Positions 43,845-52,769 of a stretch of DNA of 64,000 nt are shown here, piece after piece; within the stretch, counting starts at the first letter, position 1; every line of letters starts with the position of its first letter. The position numbers and the translations under genes were made by a program. This stretch comes from Cytophagaceae bacterium (GTDB lineage: Bacteria; Bacteroidota; Bacteroidia; Cytophagales; Spirosomataceae): positions 62,001-126,000 of the forward strand of contig JAGOAA010000001.1 in the NCBI GenBank assembly GCA_017984215.1, written 5' to 3'. The notes beneath the pieces were generated by a model. The model was not told the DNA's origin. It searched no databases and saw only the letters and a list, made by a program, of their open reading frames with translations.

Positions 43845-45281
43845 ATGAAAAATATTCTTCTAAGCATTCTTCTTCTTCTAAATATTCTTTCTTGGGATAT
43901 TAATGGTCAATCGATTAAGCCTATTTACCCTATTCCGTCCTCTAAGCAATTGAACTGGCAAGCGTTGGAATACTATGGATTCGTGCATTTCAATATGAAT
44001 ACATTTACGAATGTAGAATGGGGCGAAGGCAAAGAAGATCCCCGCTTTTTTAATCCTTCAGCCCTAAATTGTGATCAATGGGTTCGGATAGCGAAAGCAG
44101 CTGGTATGAAGGGATTGATTTTAACAGCGAAACATCATGACGGATTTGCCTTATATCCATCAAAATATACAGATCATTCAGTCAAAAAATCACCTTGGAA
44201 ACAAGGAAAAGGAGATGTTGTCAGAGAATTGGCGAATGCATGTAAGAAACATGGATTGAAGTTAGGGATCTATTTATCCCCATGGGATCGATTTCACCCA
44301 GCTTATGGAACGGAATCGTACAATCAAGTATATGCAAACATGCAAAAGGAATTATTGACGCAATACGGTCCAATATTTGAGTTTTGGTACGATGGTGCAA
44401 ATGGCGAGGGTCCAAATGGAAAGAAACAAGTGTATGATTGGAAGTTGTTTCATTCGATGGTCAAAAAGTATCAACCACAAGCGGTTCAATTCTCAGATAA
44501 TGGTCCTGACATTCGTTGGGTCGGGAATGAACGTGGATATTCCTATGAAACCATGTGGTCTCCCATTAATAAGGATGAAATATATCCTGGATATCCCAAA
44601 TTTGATGATTACCGAAATGGCCAAGAACAGGGAAGTCATTGGGTAGCCCCAGAGGTTGATGTAAGTTTGCGTCCAGGTTGGTATTATCACCCAGATCAAG
44701 ATTCAAAAGTTAAGTCCCCTGATTCCCTCATGCGTATTTATGTGGCTTCAGTAGGACGTAATGCCAATTTATTAATCAATATTCCTGTGGATACACGTGG
44801 ATTAATTCATCCAAATGATTCCGCAGCTTTAATGGGCTTACGTGATCTAATGAAGGAGGGTCTAAAAAGTCGCTTAAAAGTATCCGATAAATTTATCGCT
44901 TCCTCCTCTGTGAATGGGCACCCTATTCAACTTGTTAAGGACGGAAGTGTGAGTAGCTTTTGGGCTGCTACGCCAAAGGATATTCATCCTACTATTCAAT
45001 GGAACACGATGGATGCTCGGTTAGCAAATGCGGTTTTATTGCAGGAACCCATCGCACTAGGCCAACGAGTTAAACGATTTGTAATTACGATTACGGATGA
45101 TTCAAACCAAATTGAAAAGTTGACTGGTTTTACCATTGGAAATAAGCGTATTATCCCTTTCAAAGCGCGTAAAATAAAAAGCATCCAAGTGAATTTCTTG
45201 GATGCTCGTGGACAAGTACTCTTGTCAAATTTTGATGTATTGTATATTACTTCAGTACGTAACGAATCGCTGTACCACTAA
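43845..45281 (+). CDS. Secreted alpha-L-fucosidase, GH29
   Basis: Retaining fucosidase, 478 residues, with signal peptide (ILLSILLLLNILSWDINGQ). The catalytic barrel holds FVHFNMNTFTNVEWGEG at 46-62, KHHDGFALYPSKYTDHS at 96-112, GIYLSPWDRFHP near 141-152 and the nucleophile D183 in EFWYDGANGEG. The EWG-containing first block is what I recall for the GH29-B (alpha-1,3/1,4 branched glycan) subfamily; that is inference. The C-terminal 130 residues look like a beta-sandwich. Released fucose would enter by FucP. The final 35 bases overlap a convergent lipoprotein gene, and a minus-strand terminator is embedded in its 3' end. Confidence 0.93.
   Translation: MKNILLSILLLLNILSWDINGQSIKPIYPIPSSKQLNWQALEYYGFVHFNMNTFTNVEWGEGKEDPRFFNPSALNCDQWVRIAKAAGMKGLILTAKHHDGFALYPSKYTDHSVKKSPWKQGKGDVVRELANACKKHGLKLGIYLSPWDRFHPAYGTESYNQVYANMQKELLTQYGPIFEFWYDGANGEGPNGKKQVYDWKLFHSMVKKYQPQAVQFSDNGPDIRWVGNERGYSYETMWSPINKDEIYPGYPKFDDYRNGQEQGSHWVAPEVDVSLRPGWYYHPDQDSKVKSPDSLMRIYVASVGRNANLLINIPVDTRGLIHPNDSAALMGLRDLMKEGLKSRLKVSDKFIASSSVNGHPIQLVKDGSVSSFWAATPKDIHPTIQWNTMDARLANAVLLQEPIALGQRVKRFVITITDDSNQIEKLTGFTIGNKRIIPFKARKIKSIQVNFLDARGQVLLSNFDVLYITSVRNESLYH
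45171..45206 (-). terminator. Terminator of the ligA-dapA-Dabb-lipoprotein operon, inside the fucosidase gene
   Basis: On the minus strand a 10-bp stem (AGCATCCAAG / CTTGGATGCT, 45180-45189 with 45197-45206, loop 7) is followed by TTTTATTTT. It lies about 40 bases after the lipoprotein stop and entirely in GH29 coding sequence. Confidence 0.75.
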
Positions 45282-45699
45282 ATGTATAGCCGTTAGCATC
45301 TTTTGTTGTGTAGACTTGGTATTTAATGTCCATCAAAGCTGAAGCGCCTAGTTCTTCGGCTTTAGCAACCATTTTATCTAAGATTTCCTTTTTCTTATTT
45401 TGGTGATTGCCTCGATTTAACATTTTACCATTTTGCGTTTGATCGACCGACAAAGGTATTTCGTCTGAAAAGGAAATAGCTTCAATCACAGCGTAACTTT
45501 GCTTGGGTTGCTCATTGCTATAAAATATATCAATCGCATATTTGAGCGGTATTTCGAAACCTAGTCCATCATGTCGCTCTATCCCGCCGTCCTTGTAATT
45601 AGGACTGTAATACGTGGATGGCTGAACATGTTTAGAACAACTCAATACAGTACTCATCAGTAGGATTCCTACTGCGTACTTAGATACTTTCTGAATCAT
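45247..45699 (-). CDS. Small lipoprotein of unknown function
   Basis: A 150-residue lipoprotein: signal VSKYAVGILLMSTVLSC with lipidated Cys near 21. The remainder has a polar KDGGIERHDGLGFEIPLKYAIDIFY part and a C-terminal AEELGASALMDIKYQVYTT block. That block recalls YbjQ/DUF4156-like folds, in which a metal- or heme-free beta barrel carries a GADALI motif, but I do not assign it to a family. Same-strand overlap with the Dabb gene is 20 bases, and the 3' end overlaps the fucosidase gene by 35 bases on the other strand. Confidence 0.8.
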   Translation of the reverse strand: MIQKVSKYAVGILLMSTVLSCSKHVQPSTYYSPNYKDGGIERHDGLGFEIPLKYAIDIFYSNEQPKQSYAVIEAISFSDEIPLSVDQTQNGKMLNRGNHQNKKKEILDKMVAKAEELGASALMDIKYQVYTTKDANGYTFSGTAIRYVLK

Positions 45700-45982
45700 A
45701 GATTAATACTTTATCCCAAAGTGATGCACAATCTTCAATGAATTTCAAGTGAATTGGGTGTGTTTGATACACATCATGTCCAGCTTCTTCTTCAAAAGTT
45801 GTCAATAAACAGTAATCATATGAACGATCAATGACCGGACGATCCGTTTTAGCGGGTTTTCCTACGCTGAATACATCTACTGTATCAACATCAGCAAGTG
45901 AACTTACACCTGCCTCAAATTTTTGAATATCTTCCGCAGATAATCCCTTTTTTAACCAAAAGTTAACGACGTGTACAAACAT
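45680..45982 (-). CDS. Dabb (stress-responsive alpha/beta barrel) domain protein
   Basis: A 100-residue single Dabb domain with dimeric ferredoxin-like fold expected. Typical features are the start FVHVVNFWLKKGLS, SYDYCLLTTFE and the C-terminal HPIHLKFIED, where YxxHPxHxxF is the family hallmark. Function is unknown; some members act on small organic acids or aldehydes. It overlaps dapA by one base (TAATG) and is likely co-transcribed with it. Confidence 0.87.
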   Translation of the reverse strand: MFVHVVNFWLKKGLSAEDIQKFEAGVSSLADVDTVDVFSVGKPAKTDRPVIDRSYDYCLLTTFEEEAGHDVYQTHPIHLKFIEDCASLWDKVLIYDSESI

Positions 45983-46881
45983 TAGTTGGATAATTTAACT
46001 TGTTGAATAATTTGTTCTAATTTTTTTCCTAGGTCATCTGACCCTTCCGCTAGAGGCATTCTCACTTGACCTGACATCAATCCTTTTAACGCAAGAATTT
46101 TCTTGACACCTACTGGATTTCCTTCTTCGTATAAGAAGGGATCAATAGTCAAAAATGCAGCTAAAGACTTTTGTGCTCCTTTAAAATCACCCCCTAGTGC
46201 GGCATGAATCATCGTTGTGAATTGATTTGGAAATGCATTGGCAATCACGGACATTACACCCACTCCACCAATGGATATTATAGGTACCGCCTGCACATCA
46301 TCACCTGAGATCAAAAGGAAATCTTCAGGTTTGTGAAAAGCTATCTCCATGCATTGTTCTATAATACATGAAGCTTCTTTGATTCCAATGATATTTTTAT
46401 GCTCACTTAACGTTAAAACAGTTTCTGCCGACATGTTGATTCCGGTTCTTCCTGGAATATTGTACATAATAACAGGAACGGGGCAAGCATCTGCAACCGC
46501 TTGATAATGTGCAATAACGCCACGTGCACTTGGTTTATTGTAATAAGGACATACGGACAATATAGCGTCAATACCCGTAAAGTCCGTTGTTTTAATCTGA
46601 CTGATTAAACTTTCCGTATTATTACCCCCTAGCCCATAAACAATAGGTAATTGCTTCGCATTACTCTCCTTGATTGTGGCAACAATTTTTTTCTTTTCAT
46701 CTACAGTTGTTGTAGCAGATTCACCTGTCGTTCCTTGAACAACTAGGTAATCTACTCCACCTTGGCTAACGTGGTTAACCAATTTTTCTAATCCTTTCCA
46801 ATCGATGCTACGATCAGCCAACATGGGTGTAACAAGTGCAGGAGCAACACCATGAAATTTAGGTAATGGTTGTGATTGCAT
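45982..46881 (-). CDS. dapA: 4-hydroxy-tetrahydrodipicolinate synthase
   Basis: Aldolase-like enzyme condensing pyruvate and aspartate semialdehyde for diaminopimelate/lysine; 299 residues. QGTTGES at about 49-55, CPYYNKPSARG, MYNIPGRTGI (with the substrate-carboxylate Arg) and the Schiff-base lysine in IGIKEASC are all present. EEGNPVGVKKILAL near the end is typical of true DapA. Because a DapA-like gene is part of the Campylobacter fucose locus, a role as 2-keto-3-deoxy acid aldolase was considered. The DapA-specific arginine motif and the operon with ligA make lysine synthesis much more likely. Confidence 0.95.
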   Translation of the reverse strand: MQSQPLPKFHGVAPALVTPMLADRSIDWKGLEKLVNHVSQGGVDYLVVQGTTGESATTTVDEKKKIVATIKESNAKQLPIVYGLGGNNTESLISQIKTTDFTGIDAILSVCPYYNKPSARGVIAHYQAVADACPVPVIMYNIPGRTGINMSAETVLTLSEHKNIIGIKEASCIIEQCMEIAFHKPEDFLLISGDDVQAVPIISIGGVGVMSVIANAFPNQFTTMIHAALGGDFKGAQKSLAAFLTIDPFLYEEGNPVGVKKILALKGLMSGQVRMPLAEGSDDLGKKLEQIIQQVKLSN

Positions 46882-46884
46882 ACA

Positions 46885-48891
46885 TTAGGTAAGAAGCGCT
46901 AAAAACTCTTCTTCGCTTAAAATTTGAATATTTAATTGATTTGCCTTTTCTAGTTTCGCGGGGCCCATATTGTTTCCAGCGACTAGGTAATCGAGTTTTG
47001 ATGAGATACTTGACACAACTTTGCCTCCATTCGCAATGATTTTGGCCTTTAACTCATCTCGTTCAAAATTTTCAAAGACTCCCGAAATTACAAAACTTTT
47101 TCCGACTAAGGCCTGCCCTTCCAAGACTATTTCTTGTATTTCTTCAGATAATTGTACTTGAGCTACTCTTAATTTTTCGATAAAGTTTTGGTTATCCGCC
47201 TCTTTGAAAAATTCTAGAATACTTATCGCAATGCGATCTCCTATTTCTGGCACATTGACTAATTCATCATAAGATGCGTGGCTTAAATTTTCTATGCTAT
47301 GAAAGGATTGCACTAATTTTTCAGCAATTGTAGCGCCAACATGACGAATACCAATTCCAAAAAGAACTTGCCTAAATGGGATTTCTTTCGATTTAATAAT
47401 TGATGTTAAAATATTAGCAATGGATTTGCTTTGAAATCCATCTAATCCCTCAAAGCTTGCTTCGCTTAGATCATATAAATCAGCAGCATTGCGGATGATG
47501 CCACGCTCGACTAATAAATCAATGGTCTCTGTGCCCAAATTTTCAATATTTAAAGCTTTCCGTTGGATGAAATGTTCAATTCTTCCTTTTATCTGAGGTG
47601 GGCAATGATGATCATTGGTACAATAATGATTCGCCTCACCCTCATGGCGTATTAATTCGTGATCACATGCAGGACAATGCGTAGGGAATTCGAATTTTAT
47701 AGCATTGTCAATTCTTTTGGCAGAATCAACACCCGTTATTTTAGGAATGATTTCTCCACCTTTCTCAATAAATACGGTATCGTTTACATGCAGATCTAAT
47801 CGCTCCATTTCATTCGCATTGTGAATGGAAGCTCTTTTAATCACAGTACCGGCTAAGTATACAGGATGTAAATTAGCAACAGGCGTTACATTTCCTGTTC
47901 GCCCTACTTGATAGGAAACACTTTCAATCCGCGTGTGCGCAATCTCAGATGGATATTTGTAGGCAATCGCCCAACGAGGTGATTTTGCCGTAAATCCTAA
48001 TCTTTCTTGTTGGCCTAAATCATTGATTTTTATTACGATTCCATCCGTATTCAATGGCAGGTCGTGGCGCTTATCTTCCCAAGCCGAAATGTATTGAATT
48101 ACTTCATCAATGCTTCCACATTTCTGATAAGTAGCTGACACGGGAAATCCATTTTCTTGCATCAGTTTTAATCCCTCCTCATGGGTTTGAAAGGGTATCT
48201 CATTCCCTAAATAGGCGTAGACAAAACAAGCCATATTGCGTTGCGCAACAACTCTAGAATCTTGCATTTTGAACGTCCCAGATGCTGCATTTCGCGGATT
48301 AGCTAAAGGAGCTTCGCCATTCGCTATTTTATCAGCATTTATTTTATCAAAAGAACTAATGGGCATGTATCCTTCGCCCCTTACTTCAAATGTGGTAGGG
48401 AAATCGGTAGACGTAATGGTTTGAGGAATACTCCGAATGGTTTTTACGTTATTTGTTATATCATCCCCACGGGTTCCGTCACCACGTGTTACCCCTTTTA
48501 TGAGTTTGCCATTTTCATACCAAAAGGAAAGGGCAACTCCATCGAACTTCAATTCACATACATATTCGTATGGTTCTTCACCTAAGGCTTTTTGAATTCG
48601 TTCATCAAAATCCCTTAAATCGCTTTCATTGTAGGTGTTGCCAAGCGAGAGCATGGGGAATTGATGTGTAACTGATTGGAAGGTTTTGGTAATGCTCCCA
48701 CCAACATGTTGTGTTGGGCTGTTTGGTATGGCAAATAATGGATTTTCAAATTCGAGTTTCTGAAGTTCGGCAAGGAGTTTGTCGAAGGCTTCATCTGAAA
48801 TTAAACTCTCATTTAATTGATAATATGCATGATTGTAGTGATTTATCTGATTCACTAAATCTTGCATCTTTTGTTGAATATCCATAAACAA
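46885..48891 (-). CDS. ligA: NAD-dependent DNA ligase
   Basis: Seals nicks using NAD; 668 residues. Domains: Ia (about 1-65, HYNHAYYQLNESLISDEAFD), adenylation domain with nucleophile K115 in CELKFDG, OB fold, zinc finger with CPACDH and the following CTNDHHCPP, helix-hairpin-helix region (GIGIRHVGATIAEKL), and a C-terminal BRCT domain (about 590-668, GKSFVISGVFENFERDELK). The ATG at 48891 or the one two codons later may be used. A TAACTTTG element lies just upstream, giving a very short leader. Confidence 0.98.
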   Translation of the reverse strand: MFMDIQQKMQDLVNQINHYNHAYYQLNESLISDEAFDKLLAELQKLEFENPLFAIPNSPTQHVGGSITKTFQSVTHQFPMLSLGNTYNESDLRDFDERIQKALGEEPYEYVCELKFDGVALSFWYENGKLIKGVTRGDGTRGDDITNNVKTIRSIPQTITSTDFPTTFEVRGEGYMPISSFDKINADKIANGEAPLANPRNAASGTFKMQDSRVVAQRNMACFVYAYLGNEIPFQTHEEGLKLMQENGFPVSATYQKCGSIDEVIQYISAWEDKRHDLPLNTDGIVIKINDLGQQERLGFTAKSPRWAIAYKYPSEIAHTRIESVSYQVGRTGNVTPVANLHPVYLAGTVIKRASIHNANEMERLDLHVNDTVFIEKGGEIIPKITGVDSAKRIDNAIKFEFPTHCPACDHELIRHEGEANHYCTNDHHCPPQIKGRIEHFIQRKALNIENLGTETIDLLVERGIIRNAADLYDLSEASFEGLDGFQSKSIANILTSIIKSKEIPFRQVLFGIGIRHVGATIAEKLVQSFHSIENLSHASYDELVNVPEIGDRIAISILEFFKEADNQNFIEKLRVAQVQLSEEIQEIVLEGQALVGKSFVISGVFENFERDELKAKIIANGGKVVSSISSKLDYLVAGNNMGPAKLEKANQLNIQILSEEEFLALLT

Positions 48892-48965
48892 TAAATTAGC
48901 TCACAAAGTTAATCCTTATCTTATCAGAAATAAACCTTAGCGAATATTTTTCATACCTTTGTAAA
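48892..48965. promoter_or_regulatory. Divergent promoters of ligA and rpe with minimal leaders
   Basis: For rpe, TACCTTTG (48954-48961) is a perfect -7 match only 4 bases from the ATG, so the transcript could be leaderless. For ligA, TAACTTTG on the minus strand (complement of 48904-48911) is also a perfect match, 12 bases from the ATG, with a TTTA possible -33 element 19 bases upstream. Confidence 0.5.
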
Positions 48966-49622
48966 ATGGAAAAGTTAATCATCGCACCTTCAATTTTGGC
49001 AGCAGATTTTGCCAACTTAGCTCAAGAAACCAACATGTTAAATGAATCCGCTGCAGCTTGGATTCATATTGATGTCATGGACGGAGTTTTTGTTCCCAAT
49101 ATTTCCTTTGGTTTCCCTGTGCTAGAAGCTGTGCGTAAACACACAACGAAGTTTTTGGATTGTCATTTGATGATTGAAAAGCCTGAGCGATATATTGCAC
49201 AATTCGCTGCAAGTGGTGCGAATATGATAACGGTTCATGCAGAAGCTTGCCCGCATTTACATCGTACGATACAGCAAATTAAGTCGGAAGGTTGTTTGGC
49301 TGGTGTCGCAATTAATCCAGGTACTCCCGTTTCTGTATTGGAAGATGTTATTGGTGATTTGGATTTGGCGTTAATCATGTCGGTAAATCCAGGTTTTGGT
49401 GGGCAGAAATTCATTTCCAATGCGATTCAAAAAACTGCAAAATTGAAAGCATTAATTGATTCAACGGGAAAAGATATCTATTTAGAAATTGATGGTGGTG
49501 TAAATCAAATTAATGCTGGTGCACTTCATCATGCTGGAGCCAATGTTTTAGTGGCAGGTAGTTTTGTTTTTGCATCCGCAGATCCGAAAGCAACCATTCA
49601 AGAATTAGTTTCCTTGGCTTAA
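48966..49622 (+). CDS. rpe: Ribulose-phosphate 3-epimerase
   Basis: Pentose-phosphate and Calvin-type epimerase, TIM barrel, 218 residues. The motifs IDVMDGVFVPNISFG (metal His/Asp and catalytic Asp), LDCHLMIEKPERYI, HAEA, MSVNPGFGGQKFI and LEIDGGVN are all present in order. It starts almost directly at its promoter's -7 element, and the PD40-OmpA gene follows after 4 bases, so the two are probably co-transcribed. Confidence 0.98.
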   Translation: MEKLIIAPSILAADFANLAQETNMLNESAAAWIHIDVMDGVFVPNISFGFPVLEAVRKHTTKFLDCHLMIEKPERYIAQFAASGANMITVHAEACPHLHRTIQQIKSEGCLAGVAINPGTPVSVLEDVIGDLDLALIMSVNPGFGGQKFISNAIQKTAKLKALIDSTGKDIYLEIDGGVNQINAGALHHAGANVLVAGSFVFASADPKATIQELVSLA

Positions 49623-49626
49623 TTAT

Positions 49627-51645
49627 ATGCGTAAATTCGCTTTAGTTATTGTATTGCTTTGTTCGCTGTTTAATTTACCAGCGCAATCTGTGCAGTGGGC
49701 TTCTAAAGTGTTGACTTTTTCAAGTGAATACACGGATGCCTTGTTAGGAAAAGAATACCGAGCTTTGCATATATTAGGCCGACCAAGCAAGTATCCAAAA
49801 TTTGCAGCTAGTCCCAGTGCCTGGCAATCCTTAACACCAGATAATCCAGGAGGGGAATTTATTATTGTGTCGTTCGATACAGCCAAGGTTATTAAGCAGG
49901 TCGCTATTTTCGAAAATTTTGGTGCGGGTTCGATCACAAGAGTGGATGCTCTCGATGATAATAATCGCTTATTTTTATTGAAAGAATTTCCTAATGGATA
50001 TGCCCAAACAAATGGTCAGTTGACCCGCGTACGATTAGCCTCCCCTACTCCTTTTAAAGTTAAATCCATTAAGATTACACTGAACTCGATGCGGGTTCAA
50101 GGTTATTCACAAATTGATGCGATTGCAATCTCAGATGTTGACACGCCTATAGAGGATCGGATTAAGTTGGAAGTGGATCCCAATGCGTATTTGGTTAAAG
50201 AGAATTTAGGAACCACGATTAATTCGAAGTTCAATGAGATTTGTCCAGTTGTAAGTCCGGATGGGAAAAAGCTGTATTTCACCCGCTGGAAACATCCTGA
50301 TAATTTGGGAGCTAATAAAAATCAAGATATTTGGGTTGCCAATTTAAATGACAAGCAACAATGGGATAAGGCAACCTTGTTTCCATCTCCGATTAATAAC
50401 GATGAAAATAATGCGGTTTGTGGTATTTCACCAAACGGCAAAACCATGTTGCTAAATAATGTTTACGGCAAGGATGGTCAAATGGAAAAAGGGGTTTCGC
50501 TTTCTTTTCTTTTGCGAACTGGTGAATGGAGTTTTCCTAAACCGATACGTATTCAAAATTTTAAAAATAAATCTGAGTATTCTGAGTATACATTAGCACC
50601 CAATGGGAAGGTCTTGCTCATGACAACGGAAACGAAAGATTCCTATGGAGGGAAAGATATTTATGTTTCATTTTTAAAGGCAGACGATACCTGGACCGAA
50701 CCCAAAAATATTGGTTCATCTGTGAATACAGGAGAATCAGAGAGTACACCTTTTATAGCTCCCGATGGACAAACGATGTACTTTTCTTCTAGTGGACATG
50801 TAGGTTATGGCAACAATGATATCTTCTTAACAAGACGCTTGGACGACTCTTGGTTAAATTGGTCAGTTCCAGAGAATGTAGGCCCCGTGGTTAATACGAA
50901 TCAATGGGATGGCTATTTTACGGTATCAGCAAAGGGTGATTTTGCCTATTTTAGCTCGGTCGAAAACTCTATGGGCGCTGAGGATATTTACCGCATCAAG
51001 ATTCCTGAGAAAGTTAAACCACAAACCTTGGTTCAAGTTTCGGGTCAGGTGATCAACCAGTTATCTAAACTTCCTGTGGCATCAAAAATTTTGGTTCGTT
51101 CGCGTGCTTCGGCTGATACAATGCAAATTGATTATGATCCGTATTTAGGCGATTTTAGTTTTATGTGGCCAAGTAAAAAGCCATTTTATTTAGAAATCAA
51201 ATCAAAAGGTTTTCTTACGAAACGAATTAATTTTGATTTTAGGGACCAAATGAGCTTCAGTGAATCAAAACAAATTATTGGTTTGACACCTCTCGAATTA
51301 AATAAACAATTTAAAGTACCAAACCTTAATTTCGCGCAGAGTAAATCGGAAATTAGTAAAGAATCCTTTGCTTCACTTGATGAAATTGTTTCCATATTGC
51401 GAGACAATGAAGGTTTAAATGTCTTAATTGAAGGGCATACCGATAATCAAGGAGATTGGGATGAAAACTTAAAGTTATCTAATGAACGAGTTGAGCAAGT
51501 CAAAGGCTACTTAATTAAGCAAGGAATAGAGTCTTCTCGCATTCAAGCAAAAGGTTGGGGTGGAACAAAACCCTTATCAACAAGTACCGCTGAAGAAAAA
51601 AGACGCTTGAATCGACGTGTTGAATTTAGTTTTTATGTAAAATAA
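49627..51645 (+). CDS. Outer-membrane-associated PD40-repeat protein with C-terminal OmpA domain
   Basis: Exported protein of 672 residues (signal FALVIVLLCSLFNLPAQS). Residues about 25-175 resemble a discoidin-like beta-sandwich with IKKQVAIFE-like strands. PD40 propeller motifs follow: CPVVSPDGKKLYFTRW, CGISPNGKTMLLNN and FIAPDGQTMYFSSSG, to about 460. A small beta domain then leads to the peptidoglycan-binding OmpA domain at about 560-672, with IEGHTDNQGDWDENLKLSNER and NRRVEF. It should link peptidoglycan and the outer membrane, a common Bacteroidota design. Its stop overlaps the acyltransferase ATG by one base. Confidence 0.92.
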   Translation: MRKFALVIVLLCSLFNLPAQSVQWASKVLTFSSEYTDALLGKEYRALHILGRPSKYPKFAASPSAWQSLTPDNPGGEFIIVSFDTAKVIKQVAIFENFGAGSITRVDALDDNNRLFLLKEFPNGYAQTNGQLTRVRLASPTPFKVKSIKITLNSMRVQGYSQIDAIAISDVDTPIEDRIKLEVDPNAYLVKENLGTTINSKFNEICPVVSPDGKKLYFTRWKHPDNLGANKNQDIWVANLNDKQQWDKATLFPSPINNDENNAVCGISPNGKTMLLNNVYGKDGQMEKGVSLSFLLRTGEWSFPKPIRIQNFKNKSEYSEYTLAPNGKVLLMTTETKDSYGGKDIYVSFLKADDTWTEPKNIGSSVNTGESESTPFIAPDGQTMYFSSSGHVGYGNNDIFLTRRLDDSWLNWSVPENVGPVVNTNQWDGYFTVSAKGDFAYFSSVENSMGAEDIYRIKIPEKVKPQTLVQVSGQVINQLSKLPVASKILVRSRASADTMQIDYDPYLGDFSFMWPSKKPFYLEIKSKGFLTKRINFDFRDQMSFSESKQIIGLTPLELNKQFKVPNLNFAQSKSEISKESFASLDEIVSILRDNEGLNVLIEGHTDNQGDWDENLKLSNERVEQVKGYLIKQGIESSRIQAKGWGGTKPLSTSTAEEKRRLNRRVEFSFYVK

Positions 51646-52769
51646 TGACGGGCAAAAAAGAATTATATTTCAATCAACTAAACGGCATTCGATTTATTGC
51701 TGTTATGCTGGTATTACTCGATCATTGGTTGATTCCCGTTAATCCTTTTTCATTTTTAGGGCACTTAGGTGTGGTTATCTTCTTCGTCTTAAGTGGTTTT
51801 CTGATTACACGCATCTTGTTTGAAAACGCAGATGATTGTCGGAAGAATCATTCTTCGCCAACAGCTAAAATTATTCGTTTTATATACAGGAGATCTTTAA
51901 GAATATTTCCAATCTATTTTCTGCTCATGTTTATCGGTTTGGTATTCGGCCTATCGAATATGCGCAATTTGTGGCCTTATCTTTTCTTTTATCTACCTAA
52001 TATTTATATCATGTTGAAAGGTACATGGTTAGGTATTTGGGATCACTTGTGGTCATTAGCGGTTGAAGAGCAATATTACCTTGTCTTTCCCTATTTTATA
52101 TTATTACTTTCCCCAAAACGCTACCCTTGGTTGTTTACAGCTATGTTATTCATCGGAATAGGTACGCGAATAGGTTTTTCTTTTTATGCTTCGCATGACA
52201 TGAAAGAAAATAATTGGATGTGGTGGTATGTAAATCCGTTTTCGGCGGTTGATTGTTTTGGCTTAGGTGGTGTTCTTGCCTATTTATATCATTATAAGCA
52301 AGCGTATTTTCAATCAATTAAATTTTTGAAGTTAGGTTTACTGATATCGGTGCTATTATTCGTTGGGATTTTGAATATGGCGAAAGTGTCCGAATTTTCT
52401 CATGACAATGTTTGGTCGATCGTTTTTGAGCGGTTTTCAGGAGCAATCGTCGCATTATTTATCATTGCGCTTTGCATTCGAACGGATACTTGGGAGTTGA
52501 GCTCTTTCTTGCAGGGAAGGGTTATTTCTTATTTGGGTAAAATTTCCTACGGCCTTTATTTATATCATAACATTGTCATGAATTACTACCATGATCAGGG
52601 GAATACAATCTGGTATTATTTAACTGGATATCTGCCTGATTTTCACTTAGAATTAGTTAATTTTACAGTCTATAAATTTTCGATTTGCCTCTCGTTATTG
52701 ATTTGCATCTCAAGTTTATCCTGGTTCTTGGTCGAAAAGCCTATCAACAAATATAAAAATCGTATTTAA
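51645..52769 (+). CDS. Membrane acyltransferase (acyltransferase 3 / OafA type)
   Basis: A 374-residue inner-membrane O-acyltransferase with about ten transmembrane segments. It begins FNQLNGIRFIAVMLVLLDHW, has FFVLSGFLITRILFE, RRSLRIFPIYF and the WSLAVEEQYYLVFP motif, in family order with the catalytic His in the first helix. It likely acetylates a cell-surface sugar. It shares one base with each neighbour, the OmpA protein gene before and the glycosyltransferase gene after. Confidence 0.92.
   Translation: MTGKKELYFNQLNGIRFIAVMLVLLDHWLIPVNPFSFLGHLGVVIFFVLSGFLITRILFENADDCRKNHSSPTAKIIRFIYRRSLRIFPIYFLLMFIGLVFGLSNMRNLWPYLFFYLPNIYIMLKGTWLGIWDHLWSLAVEEQYYLVFPYFILLLSPKRYPWLFTAMLFIGIGTRIGFSFYASHDMKENNWMWWYVNPFSAVDCFGLGGVLAYLYHYKQAYFQSIKFLKLGLLISVLLFVGILNMAKVSEFSHDNVWSIVFERFSGAIVALFIIALCIRTDTWELSSFLQGRVISYLGKISYGLYLYHNIVMNYYHDQGNTIWYYLTGYLPDFHLELVNFTVYKFSICLSLLICISSLSWFLVEKPINKYKNRI

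Noticed and set aside
45982..46881. dapA-like gene as the 2-keto-3-deoxyfuconate aldolase, as in the Campylobacter fuc locus
   Set aside because: It carries the DapA arginine motif (YNIPGRTGI) and EEGNPVGVK, belongs to the ligA operon, and is beyond the fucosidase on a separate transcript.
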